A stretch of DNA of 9,486 bases from Methanothrix sp. (GTDB lineage Archaea; Halobacteriota; Methanosarcinia; Methanotrichales; Methanotrichaceae), in the NCBI GenBank assembly GCA_028679775.1, contig JAJRAX010000086.1, positions 1 through 9,486 on the forward strand, in the 5' to 3' direction. Below are positions 1 to 5,885 of this stretch, piece after piece. Each line of letters starts with the position of its first letter. The first letter of the stretch is position 1. The position numbers and the translations under genes were made by a program. The notes below the pieces were generated by a model. That model did no database searches. It had not been told where the DNA came from and saw only the letters and a list, made by a program, of their open reading frames with translations.

Positions 1-1307
1 GTCTTGGTCACTTGCAGGGCTGCGGTGTATGTCAACTGGACTGTAGCCGTATCCTGTGCCGTGATCGGAGTTCCCAGGATGTTCGTTCCCGTGGCTGTGA
101 CATTGTTAGTCAGAGGTCCGGGAAGATCGGTCTCAACTACGGTATGTGTTGCCGTTCCAGTAGCCGTTGCACCTGGGGCCAGAGTTGTAGTGTTCAGGGT
201 TATGGCACCCAGCTTGTCGTCTTCGAGAGCAAGCGAATTAATGGTTACCGTTCCCGTGTTTTTCACAGTGTAGGCATAGGTTACAGTCTCGCCCACATTT
301 GCGGTACTGCCAGATGGTGTCTTGGTCACTTCCATTGATGAGGTATAGGCAAGCTCTACAGATTCAGTAGCTGTTGCAGCAACTGCTCCGCCCTGACTGT
401 CCGTACCAGCAACAGTGGCATTGTTGACAAGAGGCCCGGCAAGGTCCGTCTCGCGGACGATGTAAGACGCCGATCCAGTGGTCGTAGCACCTGGAGCCAG
501 AGTATTGGTTCCCAGAGTAATTACACCAAGCTTGTCATCGTTTAAGGTCAAATCATTTATTGTAACCGTTCCGTTGTTCGTTACGCTGAACTCATAAGTT
601 ATCGTCTCGCCCACCGCGGCAGTGCCTGACGAAGCTGTCTTGGTCAGAGCAATACTGGACTGATAGGTCAGATTTACTGATGCAGTAGCATCCGCAGTGA
701 CTTCCTTGTTCAGGATGTCTGTTCCCGTGATTGTAGCATTGTTGACCAGAGATCCAGGCAGATCGCTCTCCTTGATGACGTAGGTAGCAGTGCCAGTTGT
801 GGTCTCTCCCGGTGTCAGACTATCCTTGGCAGTATTTATGGTTCCAAGCTTGTCATCAATCAGATTCAGGTCTTTGATGGTTACGTTTCCGGTGTTCTCT
901 ACCGTGTACGTGTAGGTAACGGTATCTCCCACTGCGGCAGTGGTGGCGGAGGGCTCTTTGGTCAGCGCCAGGGAAGCATTGTAGGTTAGGGCAACGGTCT
1001 CATTGGCAGTGGTGCTGGCCGGTTTATCGGTTCTATCCTCTTTTCCAGAAACAATGGCTGTGTTGTTGACCGGTCCTGGCAGGTCGCTCTCGGCAATGAT
1101 GTAGGTGCTGGTGCCAGTGGCCTGTTCTCCCGGTAGGATGGTGGTTGGGTCCAGAGTGATAGCTCCCAGCTTGTTATCTGTCAATGTGAGGGAGTTGATG
1201 CCTATTGTACCTGTATTTCGAACTGTGTAGGTGTAGGTCACAGTATCGCCCACGCTGGCAGTAGTAGCAGAAGCTGTCTTGACTAATTCCATTCCCGTGG
1301 TATATGT
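1..1307 (-). repeat. Tandem DUF11 repeat array, 318-321 nt period
   Basis: Repeat units, read on the minus strand, begin at 1307, 986, 668, 350 and 32. The spacings are 321, 318, 318 and 318 nt. The first unit is one codon longer, with the more divergent tail KEDRTDKPAS. The last unit is cut by the window edge, so the total copy number is unknown. Units are clearly homologous in protein but not identical in DNA, so the array is not a very recent duplication. Confidence 0.9.
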
Positions 1308-1937
1308 CACATTTGCATACAACGTGCAGCTTATGCTTCTGAAGGGATTGGTCGAACCGGGAGCTACGTCCGAGTAGTCCTTGGTTAAGGTCATGCCGAC
1401 TGTGTGGTTGACTACATCGTACAGAGACCAGTCTATGTCAACGCTGGGTCCAGTGGCTCCATCTATCTTCTTGCCGTCAGCAGTCCACTCAAATGTCAGT
1501 TGGCCTGTTGTGCCGCCCGAATAGGTGTAAGTGGAGACGTCATAGGGTCCGACTAATTCGGGTCCGGATATGCCGCAAACTGGCAGAGCATAAACATTTA
1601 TGTCCGTACTCGTTTGGTTGACACAACCTCCTTCAGTCGTTCTAATGTACAGATAAATCGTGACTGCCTTAGAGCCCTCTTCTTGCGAGACCAGAGGGGC
1701 AGTAAATGAGAACGTCTGTGTTGTTCCCTCGCCAATGGTAGCACCGCCCGTTTTAGCAGTCCATTGATAGAGGTAATCTCCTGTTTGTGCTTTTAATGTC
1801 ACAGTCTGTCCAGAGGTTACGAGCTGGTTTATGGTAAGGGCCGGAGGCGTGGCTACTGCGCCCAACGAATCCCCTGTCAATAAAATAACCAGCATTAGGA
1901 ATAGTGATATCGCTATTGCTTTGCTGTGGGATGACAT
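1..1937 (-). CDS. Secreted DUF11-repeat surface protein (C-terminus off window)
   Basis: An open frame runs from ATG at 1937 to the left edge, 645 codons with no stop, so the C-terminus is missing. Residues 1-26 look like a Sec signal peptide: SHSK, then a hydrophobic core, with likely cleavage near SLGA. Residues 27-210 look like beta-rich Ig/PKD-type sequence with a few cysteines. From residue 211 there are four complete tandem repeats of 106-107 residues and the start of a fifth. Each begins (T/A)Y.(A/S)S..(L/V)TK, then VG(D/E)T(V/I)TY, N(T/N)G, a DKLG..(T/I) block and a late (E/T)DL.GP/S..NN block. This is the DUF11 pattern of secreted archaeal and bacterial surface proteins. Many N-x-S/T sequons (NVT, NAT, NHT, NET) could be glycosylated. 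The likely role is structural or adhesive, outside the cell; this is inferred from the family. The start is supported by AGGCGGT at 1944-1950, 6 nt upstream. Membrane or surface anchoring cannot be judged from this piece. Confidence 0.88.
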   Translation of the reverse strand, partial: MSSHSKAIAISLFLMLVILLTGDSLGAVATPPALTINQLVTSGQTVTLKAQTGDYLYQWTAKTGGATIGEGTTQTFSFTAPLVSQEEGSKAVTIYLYIRTTEGGCVNQTSTDINVYALPVCGISGPELVGPYDVSTYTYSGGTTGQLTFEWTADGKKIDGATGPSVDIDWSLYDVVNHTVGMTLTKDYSDVAPGSTNPFRSISCTLYANVTYTTGMELVKTASATTASVGDTVTYTYTVRNTGTIGINSLTLTDNKLGAITLDPTTILPGEQATGTSTYIIAESDLPGPVNNTAIVSGKEDRTDKPASTTANETVALTYNASLALTKEPSATTAAVGDTVTYTYTVENTGNVTIKDLNLIDDKLGTINTAKDSLTPGETTTGTATYVIKESDLPGSLVNNATITGTDILNKEVTADATASVNLTYQSSIALTKTASSGTAAVGETITYEFSVTNNGTVTINDLTLNDDKLGVITLGTNTLAPGATTTGSASYIVRETDLAGPLVNNATVAGTDSQGGAVAATATESVELAYTSSMEVTKTPSGSTANVGETVTYAYTVKNTGTVTINSLALEDDKLGAITLNTTTLAPGATATGTATHTVVETDLPGPLTNNVTATGTNILGTPITAQDTATVQLTYTAALQVTK

Positions 1938-1989
1938 GATTGTACCGCCTATGTATTTATTTATCATTCTGCTCGGTTATCTTGATCCG

Positions 1990-1998
1990 AAATATAGG
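1990..1998 (-). promoter_or_regulatory. Candidate TATA box of the DUF11 gene
   Basis: CCTATATTT on the minus strand is centred about 57 nt upstream of the ATG at 1937. That predicts a transcript start near 1968 and a short leader of about 30 nt. The spacing matches the other promoters in this window, but the motif is only moderate and the surroundings are very AT-rich. Confidence 0.35.
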
Positions 1999-2123
1999 CA
2001 CTATTGTCCTCATATTGTGTTTTTTTCGAGTGGGCCCATAAATTACAAACTATTACAATTTATTGCTACTGTATGGGATTTCATTCGATATTTTATTGTG
2101 TCATTAGTTTTGTTACTGATCAA

Positions 2124-2149
2124 AGCTCAGGTCTCGTTCAGACTGAGCT
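2124..2149. other. GC-rich hairpin in the AT-rich intergenic region
   Basis: The arms AGCTCAGGTCT (2124-2134) and AGACTGAGCT (2140-2149) pair over 10 bp with one bulged G and a 5-nt loop, CGTTC. AAAG just before and CTTT just after could extend it. There is no T-run right after it on either strand, so it is not an ordinary terminator. It could be an operator, part of a small RNA or a leader structure. Confidence 0.45.
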
Positions 2150-2210
2150 GGACTTTAGATAACCCTACCTTTGTTATTGATTTGCCCTATTTGAACTTTT
2201 TCTCTAAATA

Positions 2211-2236
2211 CCACATATGGCTTTTTCAATATGTGG
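2211..2236. other. Inverted repeat CCACATAT...ATATGTGG
   Basis: Two perfect 8-bp arms (2211-2218 and 2229-2236) flank a 10-nt spacer. In this AT-rich DNA it could be a protein-binding dyad or chance. It lies about 240 bp upstream of the candidate TATA box of the NodB-like gene. Confidence 0.3.
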
Positions 2237-2474
2237 ATATATCTACATATTACTAATATTTATTGTATTTATATTCAAACTCATTATACGCCATAATTAT
2301 AAATATTCGCTATCCTTGTCGAAAAACAAAATTTTTATATTTATTTGCAGAATCATTTTTGGGGCATTCTTTAAATATTATAACAATATCACTTTAAAAT
2401 ATCATGCGCGATTATGTGCATTCTTCATGACCACAAGTATTATTACCTTGAAAGGCAACACTTTAAAAGATTTG

Positions 2475-2482
2475 TATTATAT
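2475..2482 (+). promoter_or_regulatory. Candidate TATA box of the NodB-like gene
   Basis: TATTATAT is centred about 54 nt upstream of the chosen ATG at 2533, the same geometry as at other genes in the window, and predicts a leader of roughly 28 nt. An alternative, CTTTAAAAG at 2461-2469, lies slightly farther upstream. Both are plausible in such AT-rich sequence. Confidence 0.35.
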
Positions 2483-2520
2483 TTCCTTTAACCGCATAAT
2501 ATGTTTGAAATAAACTCTGA

Positions 2521-2526
2521 AGGTGG
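2521..2526 (+). promoter_or_regulatory. Shine-Dalgarno that decides the start at 2533
   Basis: AGGTGG abuts the first ATG (2527) with no spacer, but lies 6 nt before the second ATG (2533). The second ATG is therefore the more likely start, removing Met-Asp from the longest reading. Confidence 0.6.
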
Positions 2527-2532
2527 ATGGAT

Positions 2533-3387
2533 ATGAAGCTAATGAAAATGCTGTTATTTGCTATGCTGGCATGCTTGATAGCACAGCAGCTCTTTCTATG
2601 TGCTGCTGCAGAAGACAGTGCAAGTGTAATAAATCTTATTGTAAAAATGGAGACATCGCCTCAATCGGACGGCAAGAGCCAAGCAGATAGAGAAAGCCTT
2701 GAGATGAACACCACAACAAATCTGCTCAACGAGGTGGACTCCAGGAAATCCAATGTGACGATATCTGTTACAGGTGATATCGCAAATAAGCTTTATCCAC
2801 TCTATGTTACGATGCTCGGCACAGAGAGCAATCACGAGCTGATCATGGGTGGCATGAGCCGCGATGAGCAACTGGCCTCATTCGAAGATCAGGATGCAAG
2901 GATGAGAAAGAGCAAGAAGTATGTTGAAGATGATTATGTCTGCGGCGGAAAGCAATTCCTGGTTGCAGGATATCTGCCACAGCCCGGTTCCTTTAACCAG
3001 AGCGGTTACAAAATCATGGATGACCTGGGATTGCTCTACCTGGTAGACGATGCCGGTCTGCCGGAGAGCGAAGGCAAAGCGATGCCGTACCTCATGGATG
3101 GATTTGCCTTTTATGTGGTTCCTGTAAGCGCAGGCTCGGAGAGCCGCATGTGGGATGCCGCTGCAAAGGAGACTGGCCTTAACGGCACACAGTGGTATGA
3201 TTCTCTTGTCGGCAAATTCGATGATGCATCTGCCAAGGGAGAACCGATGGTCGCAGTCTTCACGAACACAGTCTCTGGCTCGGGCGAGTATCTGGATGCC
3301 TACAAGAAATTTGTAGAATATGCAGCAGACAAAGGCGCAAGCTTCGTGACCACAAACAAGCTCGTGGAGAGCGCCAAGGGCGCTTGA
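2533..3387 (+). CDS. Exported NodB/polysaccharide-deacetylase-like protein, probably non-catalytic
   Basis: The protein has 284 residues from ATG 2533 (286 from ATG 2527). Residues 1-26 form a Sec signal peptide: MKLMK, a hydrophobic core, then CAAA before an acidic mature start. The mature part follows the NodB homology fold block by block. A first strand is VINLIVKMETS where deacetylases have TFDDG. NVTISVTGDIANK matches the TFFVxGxxAxK strand. NHELIMGGMSRDEQ (residues 100-113) matches the GHEIGxHTxxHP block. YLPQPGSFNQ (about 147-156) is at the RPPYG position, followed by YKIMDDLGLLYL. The C-terminal segment YKKFVEYAADKGASFVTTNKL is typical of the end of such domains. The catalytic Asp pair and both metal-ligand histidines appear to be missing, so I infer a carbohydrate-binding or structural role rather than deacetylation. 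It stands alone, divergent from the DUF11 gene, ends at a strong terminator, and probably acts outside the membrane. The family call is by motif order and is not certain. Confidence 0.72.
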   Translation: MKLMKMLLFAMLACLIAQQLFLCAAAEDSASVINLIVKMETSPQSDGKSQADRESLEMNTTTNLLNEVDSRKSNVTISVTGDIANKLYPLYVTMLGTESNHELIMGGMSRDEQLASFEDQDARMRKSKKYVEDDYVCGGKQFLVAGYLPQPGSFNQSGYKIMDDLGLLYLVDDAGLPESEGKAMPYLMDGFAFYVVPVSAGSESRMWDAAAKETGLNGTQWYDSLVGKFDDASAKGEPMVAVFTNTVSGSGEYLDAYKKFVEYAADKGASFVTTNKLVESAKGA

Positions 3388-3394
3388 TCCTGCC

Positions 3395-3426
3395 AAAAAA
3401 GACTGCCAACTTTTTTTGCTTTTTTT
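3395..3426. terminator. Bidirectional terminator between convergent genes
   Basis: AAAAAAG (3395-3401) and CTTTTTT (3410-3416) pair as a 7-bp stem with an 8-nt loop. On the plus strand the stem is followed by a second T7 run (3420-3426), a typical archaeal T-tract terminator for the NodB-like gene. Read on the minus strand the same stem again ends in T6, so it can also end the rps17e-dapAB transcript. Confidence 0.65.
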
Positions 3427-3435
3427 ATTCGTCTC

Positions 3436-3861
3436 TTAGAGATCTATCTTTATGCCGAAGAGATTCTCGAACTTTTGGTATTTGGCCCGCGCTCGGTAAA
3501 GGTTTTGCCGGATGTAGGGTAATTTCTGCTGGCAGGCCAGCATGTCTCTGATCTCCGCCTGGGTGAAGACAGCTTCAAGCATCTCTTTTGCAATCGTCGA
3601 TAAGTCTGCCTTCTCCCTCACAATCTCTGCGTCCAGGTCGCCCCGCCAATTCCACAGGAGGTCATAGTGCATGAGAATGAGGTGCCCATTTGAGCAACGT
3701 GCTGATACGATCCAGCCCGCACCTGTTGAATAATAGTCCAGGCTCAATAGTTCAGCCTCACAGCGGCTGCAAAAGCCGACTAGGTTCCCCTCTGATGAGA
3801 TCGGCTGCAGTCGTTGTCCTTCAAAAATTAGTGTGTGGCTCTTCTCTTCGATCTGGTTCAT
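3436..3861 (-). CDS. Small Cys/His (zinc-ribbon-like) hypothetical protein coupled to dapB
   Basis: I do not recognise this 141-residue protein. The start chosen is the ATG at 3859-3861, whose last three bases overlap the TGA of dapB (ATGA, 4-nt overlap). A longer reading from 3918 would run deep inside dapB and is unlikely. Residues 31-60 hold C-x2-C, a 21-residue spacer rich in Tyr, Gly and Trp, then C-x3-H, a plausible zinc-ribbon or treble-clef metal site. The rest is mostly charged helix: AEIVREKADLSTIAKEM, then a Lys/Arg-rich tail from about residue 110. No signal peptide or membrane segment is visible, so it should be cytoplasmic. It has little Shine-Dalgarno of its own and probably depends on translation of dapB. 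The position suggests a link to the dap operon, but a functional tie is only inferred. Confidence 0.75.
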   Translation of the reverse strand: MNQIEEKSHTLIFEGQRLQPISSEGNLVGFCSRCEAELLSLDYYSTGAGWIVSARCSNGHLILMHYDLLWNWRGDLDAEIVREKADLSTIAKEMLEAVFTQAEIRDMLACQQKLPYIRQNLYRARAKYQKFENLFGIKIDL

Positions 3862-4628
3862 CTTGACTTCAATACGTCTGCCATGCTGTAGATTCCCGGC
3901 TCTTTGCCGACCACCCACTGAGCAGCTCGTACGGCACCGCTCGCAAAGGCAGATCTGCTGTGTGCCTGGTGCTTGATCTCCAGACGTTCGCCTGATCCGG
4001 CAAGAAGGACAGTGTGATCTCCCACAATGTCCCCGCCCCGGACAGCATGAACACCAATCTCCTTTCCACGTGGCATGAGTCCCTGCCGACCATAGACGAT
4101 CTCCTTCTCGCCGAGAGCCTTTTTTATGGCCTCTACGGTTGCCAGAGCTGTGCCGCTGGGAGCATCCTTCTTCTGATTGTGATGGGCCTCAATGACCTCG
4201 ATATCATAATCCTTGAGGGAGGCCGCAGCATCGGCCACCAGCTTCCAGAACACATTTACTCCCAGGCTGAAGTTGGGGGATATTACTGCAGCCACATGGC
4301 CTTCTATTGCCTTTTTCATGAGATCATTCTGTTCGGAGGAAAAACCGGTAGTTCCGATCACCAGATCGACACCCAGGTTCGCCGCAGTACATACATTATT
4401 TACTGCAGCTTTGGCAATGGTGAAGTCGATGAGCACATCAGGCCTGCTCTCAATCAGAACAGCTTCCAGCTCGGAGGCATCCTTGACAATAACGCCGCCA
4501 GGCAGCTCCTTTCCAGCGCCGACTGCATCCAGTCCTGCCACAAGCTGCATGTCTTTTACCTTGGCCGCCTCCTGGATGATCAGGGTGCCCATGCGCCCCA
4601 GGGCACCAGTCAGGGCAATCGTAGTCAT
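3858..4628 (-). CDS. dapB: 4-Hydroxy-tetrahydrodipicolinate reductase
   Basis: DapB reduces the DapA product to tetrahydrodipicolinate with NAD(P)H, the second committed step of the diaminopimelate/lysine pathway, in the cytoplasm. The 256-residue protein has every family landmark. GALGRMG (8-14) is the Rossmann dinucleotide loop. IDFT (67-70) and IGTTG (91-95) line the cofactor site. SPNFSLGVN is at 117-125. EAHHNQKKDAPSGTA (147-161) is the signature, with His149 and Lys153 matching the catalytic His and Lys of the E. coli enzyme. GVHAVRGGDIVGDHTV and HQAHSR follow in the C-terminal domain. The length is normal. The ATG at 4628 overlaps the dapA stop by 4 nt (ATGA), and its own stop overlaps the next gene in the same way, so the cluster is translationally coupled. 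Confidence 0.98.
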   Translation of the reverse strand: MTTIALTGALGRMGTLIIQEAAKVKDMQLVAGLDAVGAGKELPGGVIVKDASELEAVLIESRPDVLIDFTIAKAAVNNVCTAANLGVDLVIGTTGFSSEQNDLMKKAIEGHVAAVISPNFSLGVNVFWKLVADAAASLKDYDIEVIEAHHNQKKDAPSGTALATVEAIKKALGEKEIVYGRQGLMPRGKEIGVHAVRGGDIVGDHTVLLAGSGERLEIKHQAHSRSAFASGAVRAAQWVVGKEPGIYSMADVLKSR

Positions 4629-5500
4629 GCTCTCTCGCCTAGCCTCTCCAGGATCTCTTTTAAGATCGCCTCTTTCTCAGGAGCCATGGACGACATCGGC
4701 GGACGTAGTGGTCCGTTGGCGAGTCCCAGGTACTTATGAGCGGTCTTAACGGGAATGGGGTTGGTCTCCAGGAACATGGCCCGAACAAGCGGCAGAAGTT
4801 CGTAGTGCAGCGTTCTCGCCGTCTCGAAATCTCCGTTGAGGGCGGCATTCACCATAGCAACCGTCTTCTTGGGTGCAACGTTCGCAACCACTGATACCAC
4901 TCCACGGGCTCCCAGAGACATTGTGGGCAGAGTCAGATCATCATCACCAGATAGAACGACAAAATCGCTGCCACGGGTCTGCTCGATTATCTGAGATTGT
5001 TGAGAGAGGTTCCCGCTGGCCTCCTTTATGGCCACGATGTTCTTAACCTTGGACAGTTTCGCGACCAGCTCCGGCTTGAGATCTATTCCAGTTCTCTTAG
5101 GGACATTATAGAGCACAATTGGGATGTCGCATTTCTCGGCTATGGTCTTGAAGTGCTCGAACATGCCCTTGTCGCTTGGCTTGTTGTAATATGGAGTGAT
5201 CAGTAACGCAGCATCTGCACCTGCTTCTGCTGCATGGCGGGTCAGCTCCAGAGCCTCGCGAGTATTATTCGAGCCGGTGCCTGCTATAACCGGCACCTTT
5301 GAGGCTTCCACTGCGATCTCCACCACTCGTTTATGCTCCTCAAATGTGAGTGTGGCCGACTCGCCGGTTGTCCCGCAGGGGACGATGCCAGATATGCCGG
5401 TGTTGCTCAGGTACCTGATGTTCTTCTTCAGTCCCTCCTCATCCAGGCTTTCATCTTTAAGAAACGGCGTGATTATTGCAGGAAACACGCCTTCAAACAT
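4625..5500 (-). CDS. dapA: 4-Hydroxy-tetrahydrodipicolinate synthase
   Basis: DapA condenses pyruvate with aspartate semialdehyde, the entry step of the diaminopimelate branch. In an archaeon without murein this mainly supplies lysine. From the ATG at 5500 the protein has 291 residues, the usual length, and begins MFEGVFPAIITPF like its family. Landmarks are GTTGES (43-48), TPYYNKPS (about 102-109), LYNVPKRTG with Tyr131 and Arg136, and IVAIKEASGN with Lys159 as the Schiff-base lysine. The fold is a TIM barrel with a helical C-terminal extension. An upstream GTG at 5518 would add six residues, but GAGGT at 5509-5513 sits 8 nt before the ATG and favours 5500. The start overlaps the last 8 nt of rps17e and the stop overlaps dapB by 4 nt. 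Aspartokinase and aspartate-semialdehyde dehydrogenase genes are not in this window. Some DapA-like aldolases have other substrates, but pairing with dapB makes this assignment firm. Confidence 0.97.
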   Translation of the reverse strand: MFEGVFPAIITPFLKDESLDEEGLKKNIRYLSNTGISGIVPCGTTGESATLTFEEHKRVVEIAVEASKVPVIAGTGSNNTREALELTRHAAEAGADAALLITPYYNKPSDKGMFEHFKTIAEKCDIPIVLYNVPKRTGIDLKPELVAKLSKVKNIVAIKEASGNLSQQSQIIEQTRGSDFVVLSGDDDLTLPTMSLGARGVVSVVANVAPKKTVAMVNAALNGDFETARTLHYELLPLVRAMFLETNPIPVKTAHKYLGLANGPLRPPMSSMAPEKEAILKEILERLGERA

Positions 5501-5711
5501 CAATCTCGACCTCGCCACGGCGAGTGCTTCTCTGTCTCATAACATTAGAAATATATCCTGCCACACGATTGCGTATGGTTTTGTTCTTAATATCTGTATA
5601 CTCCGATACCTTTAGCTTGTTCTGTTCAAAGTCCGGGCTAAATGAGCTTTCGTAGGTTCTCAACAGGTCCATCGCGAAATTCTTGATATAACTAGGCTTA
5701 ACGCTTCCCAT
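5493..5711 (-). CDS. rps17e: Small-subunit ribosomal protein eS17 (S17e)
   Basis: This 72-residue protein belongs to the eS17 family, found in archaeal and eukaryotic ribosomes but not in bacteria. The typical order is visible: GSVKPSYIKNFAMDLL at the N-terminus, then SFSPDFEQNKLKVSEYTDI, and a basic C-terminal part, IRNRVAGYISNVMRQRS. It is a component of the 30S subunit. The ATG at 5711 is preferred over the in-frame GTG at 5720 because GGAGTG at 5718-5723 lies 6 nt upstream of it. It heads a cluster with dapA (8-nt overlap) and dapB. This pairing of a ribosomal protein with lysine synthesis suggests growth-linked expression, and it has its own promoter at 5759-5767. The tail RRGEVEIDV after the conserved core is acidic; it is encoded by the stretch that carries the dapA Shine-Dalgarno. 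Confidence 0.93.
   Translation of the reverse strand: MGSVKPSYIKNFAMDLLRTYESSFSPDFEQNKLKVSEYTDIKNKTIRNRVAGYISNVMRQRSTRRGEVEIDV
5509..5513 (-). promoter_or_regulatory. Shine-Dalgarno of dapA inside rps17e
   Basis: GAGGT on the minus strand lies 8 nt before the ATG at 5500 and within the last codons of rps17e. It decides between this ATG and the GTG at 5518, which has no comparable site. Confidence 0.6.
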
Positions 5712-5740
5712 AATCAACACTCCAGCTAGAGCAATCCTTT

Positions 5741-5754
5741 GTGCATCCTTGCAC
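5741..5754. promoter_or_regulatory. Dyad GTGCA-N4-TGCAC in the rps17e-dapAB promoter
   Basis: A perfect 5-bp inverted repeat with a 4-nt spacer lies between the TATA box (5759-5767) and the predicted transcription start near 5737. A regulator bound here would block the RNA polymerase site, so it is a candidate operator. The repressor, if any, is unknown, and a short dyad can occur by chance. Confidence 0.4.
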
Positions 5755-5758
5755 CATT

Positions 5759-5767
5759 GATTTATAA
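5759..5767 (-). promoter_or_regulatory. TATA box of the rps17e-dapA-dapB operon
   Basis: GTTATAAAT on the minus strand, preceded by a purine-rich GGGAA BRE-like stretch, is centred about 52 nt upstream of the rps17e ATG. That predicts a transcript start near 5737 and a leader of about 26 nt containing the Shine-Dalgarno site. It indicates that rps17e-dapAB can be transcribed independently of thiD, although read-through from thiD remains possible. Confidence 0.55.
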
Positions 5768-5782
5768 CTTCCCGTCCTTCTT

Positions 5783-5832
5783 GGAGGCAGCTCTCCTTGT
5801 TGCCTCTCAGACGATCGTCTCAGACAAGCTTG
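5783..5832. other. Dense palindromes between thiD and the rps17e promoter
   Basis: Four symmetrical elements lie in 50 nt. GAGGCA/TGCCTC arms (5784-5789 and 5801-5806) can form a hairpin. AGACGATCGTCT (5809-5820) is a perfect 12-bp palindrome. CTCAGAC is directly repeated at 5806-5812 and 5819-5825. CAAGCTTG (5825-5832) is another palindrome. They follow the weak T5 run (5877-5881) after thiD and lie just upstream of the rps17e TATA box, so they could be thiD 3' structure or regulator sites. Confidence 0.35.
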
Positions 5833-5885
5833 ATCCATCGATCTCTGCAACCTCTTTTGTCGTCGCAGCGAGATGTAAAAAGGCC

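Larger units (their letters stand above)
1938..2532. other. 595-nt AT-rich divergent intergenic region
   Basis: This stretch separates two divergent genes for secreted proteins. It is much richer in A+T than the rest of the window. It contains the two candidate promoters, a GC-rich hairpin at 2124-2149, a second hairpin at 2211-2236 and an isolated TGGGCCCA palindrome at 2031-2038. Open frames here (for example 2217-2513 on the plus strand) encode low-complexity Ile/Phe/Tyr/Lys-rich peptides without a ribosome binding site, so I see no convincing protein gene. A small RNA gene cannot be excluded. Confidence 0.6.

Noticed and set aside
1..1307. CRISPR-like interpretation of the regular repeats
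   Set aside because: The period is about 318 nt, the units are coding and diverged, and they translate into DUF11 domains.
1831..2256. 141-codon plus-strand open frame
   Set aside because: It runs antisense through the signal peptide of the DUF11 protein and across its promoter, and has no recognisable domain or ribosome binding site.
2217..2513. 98-codon plus-strand open frame in the AT-rich intergenic region
   Set aside because: The product is low-complexity Ile/Phe/Tyr/Lys as expected from AT-rich DNA, there is no Shine-Dalgarno before the ATG, and it overlaps the candidate promoter of the downstream gene.
3432..3442. Short dyad TCTCT-T-AGAGA across the stop codon of the Cys/His gene
   Set aside because: The one-base spacer cannot form an RNA hairpin, and a better terminator lies just beyond it.
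4014..4739. 241-codon plus-strand open frame opposite dapB
   Set aside because: It is antisense to a clearly conserved dapB reading frame and its translation shows no family features.
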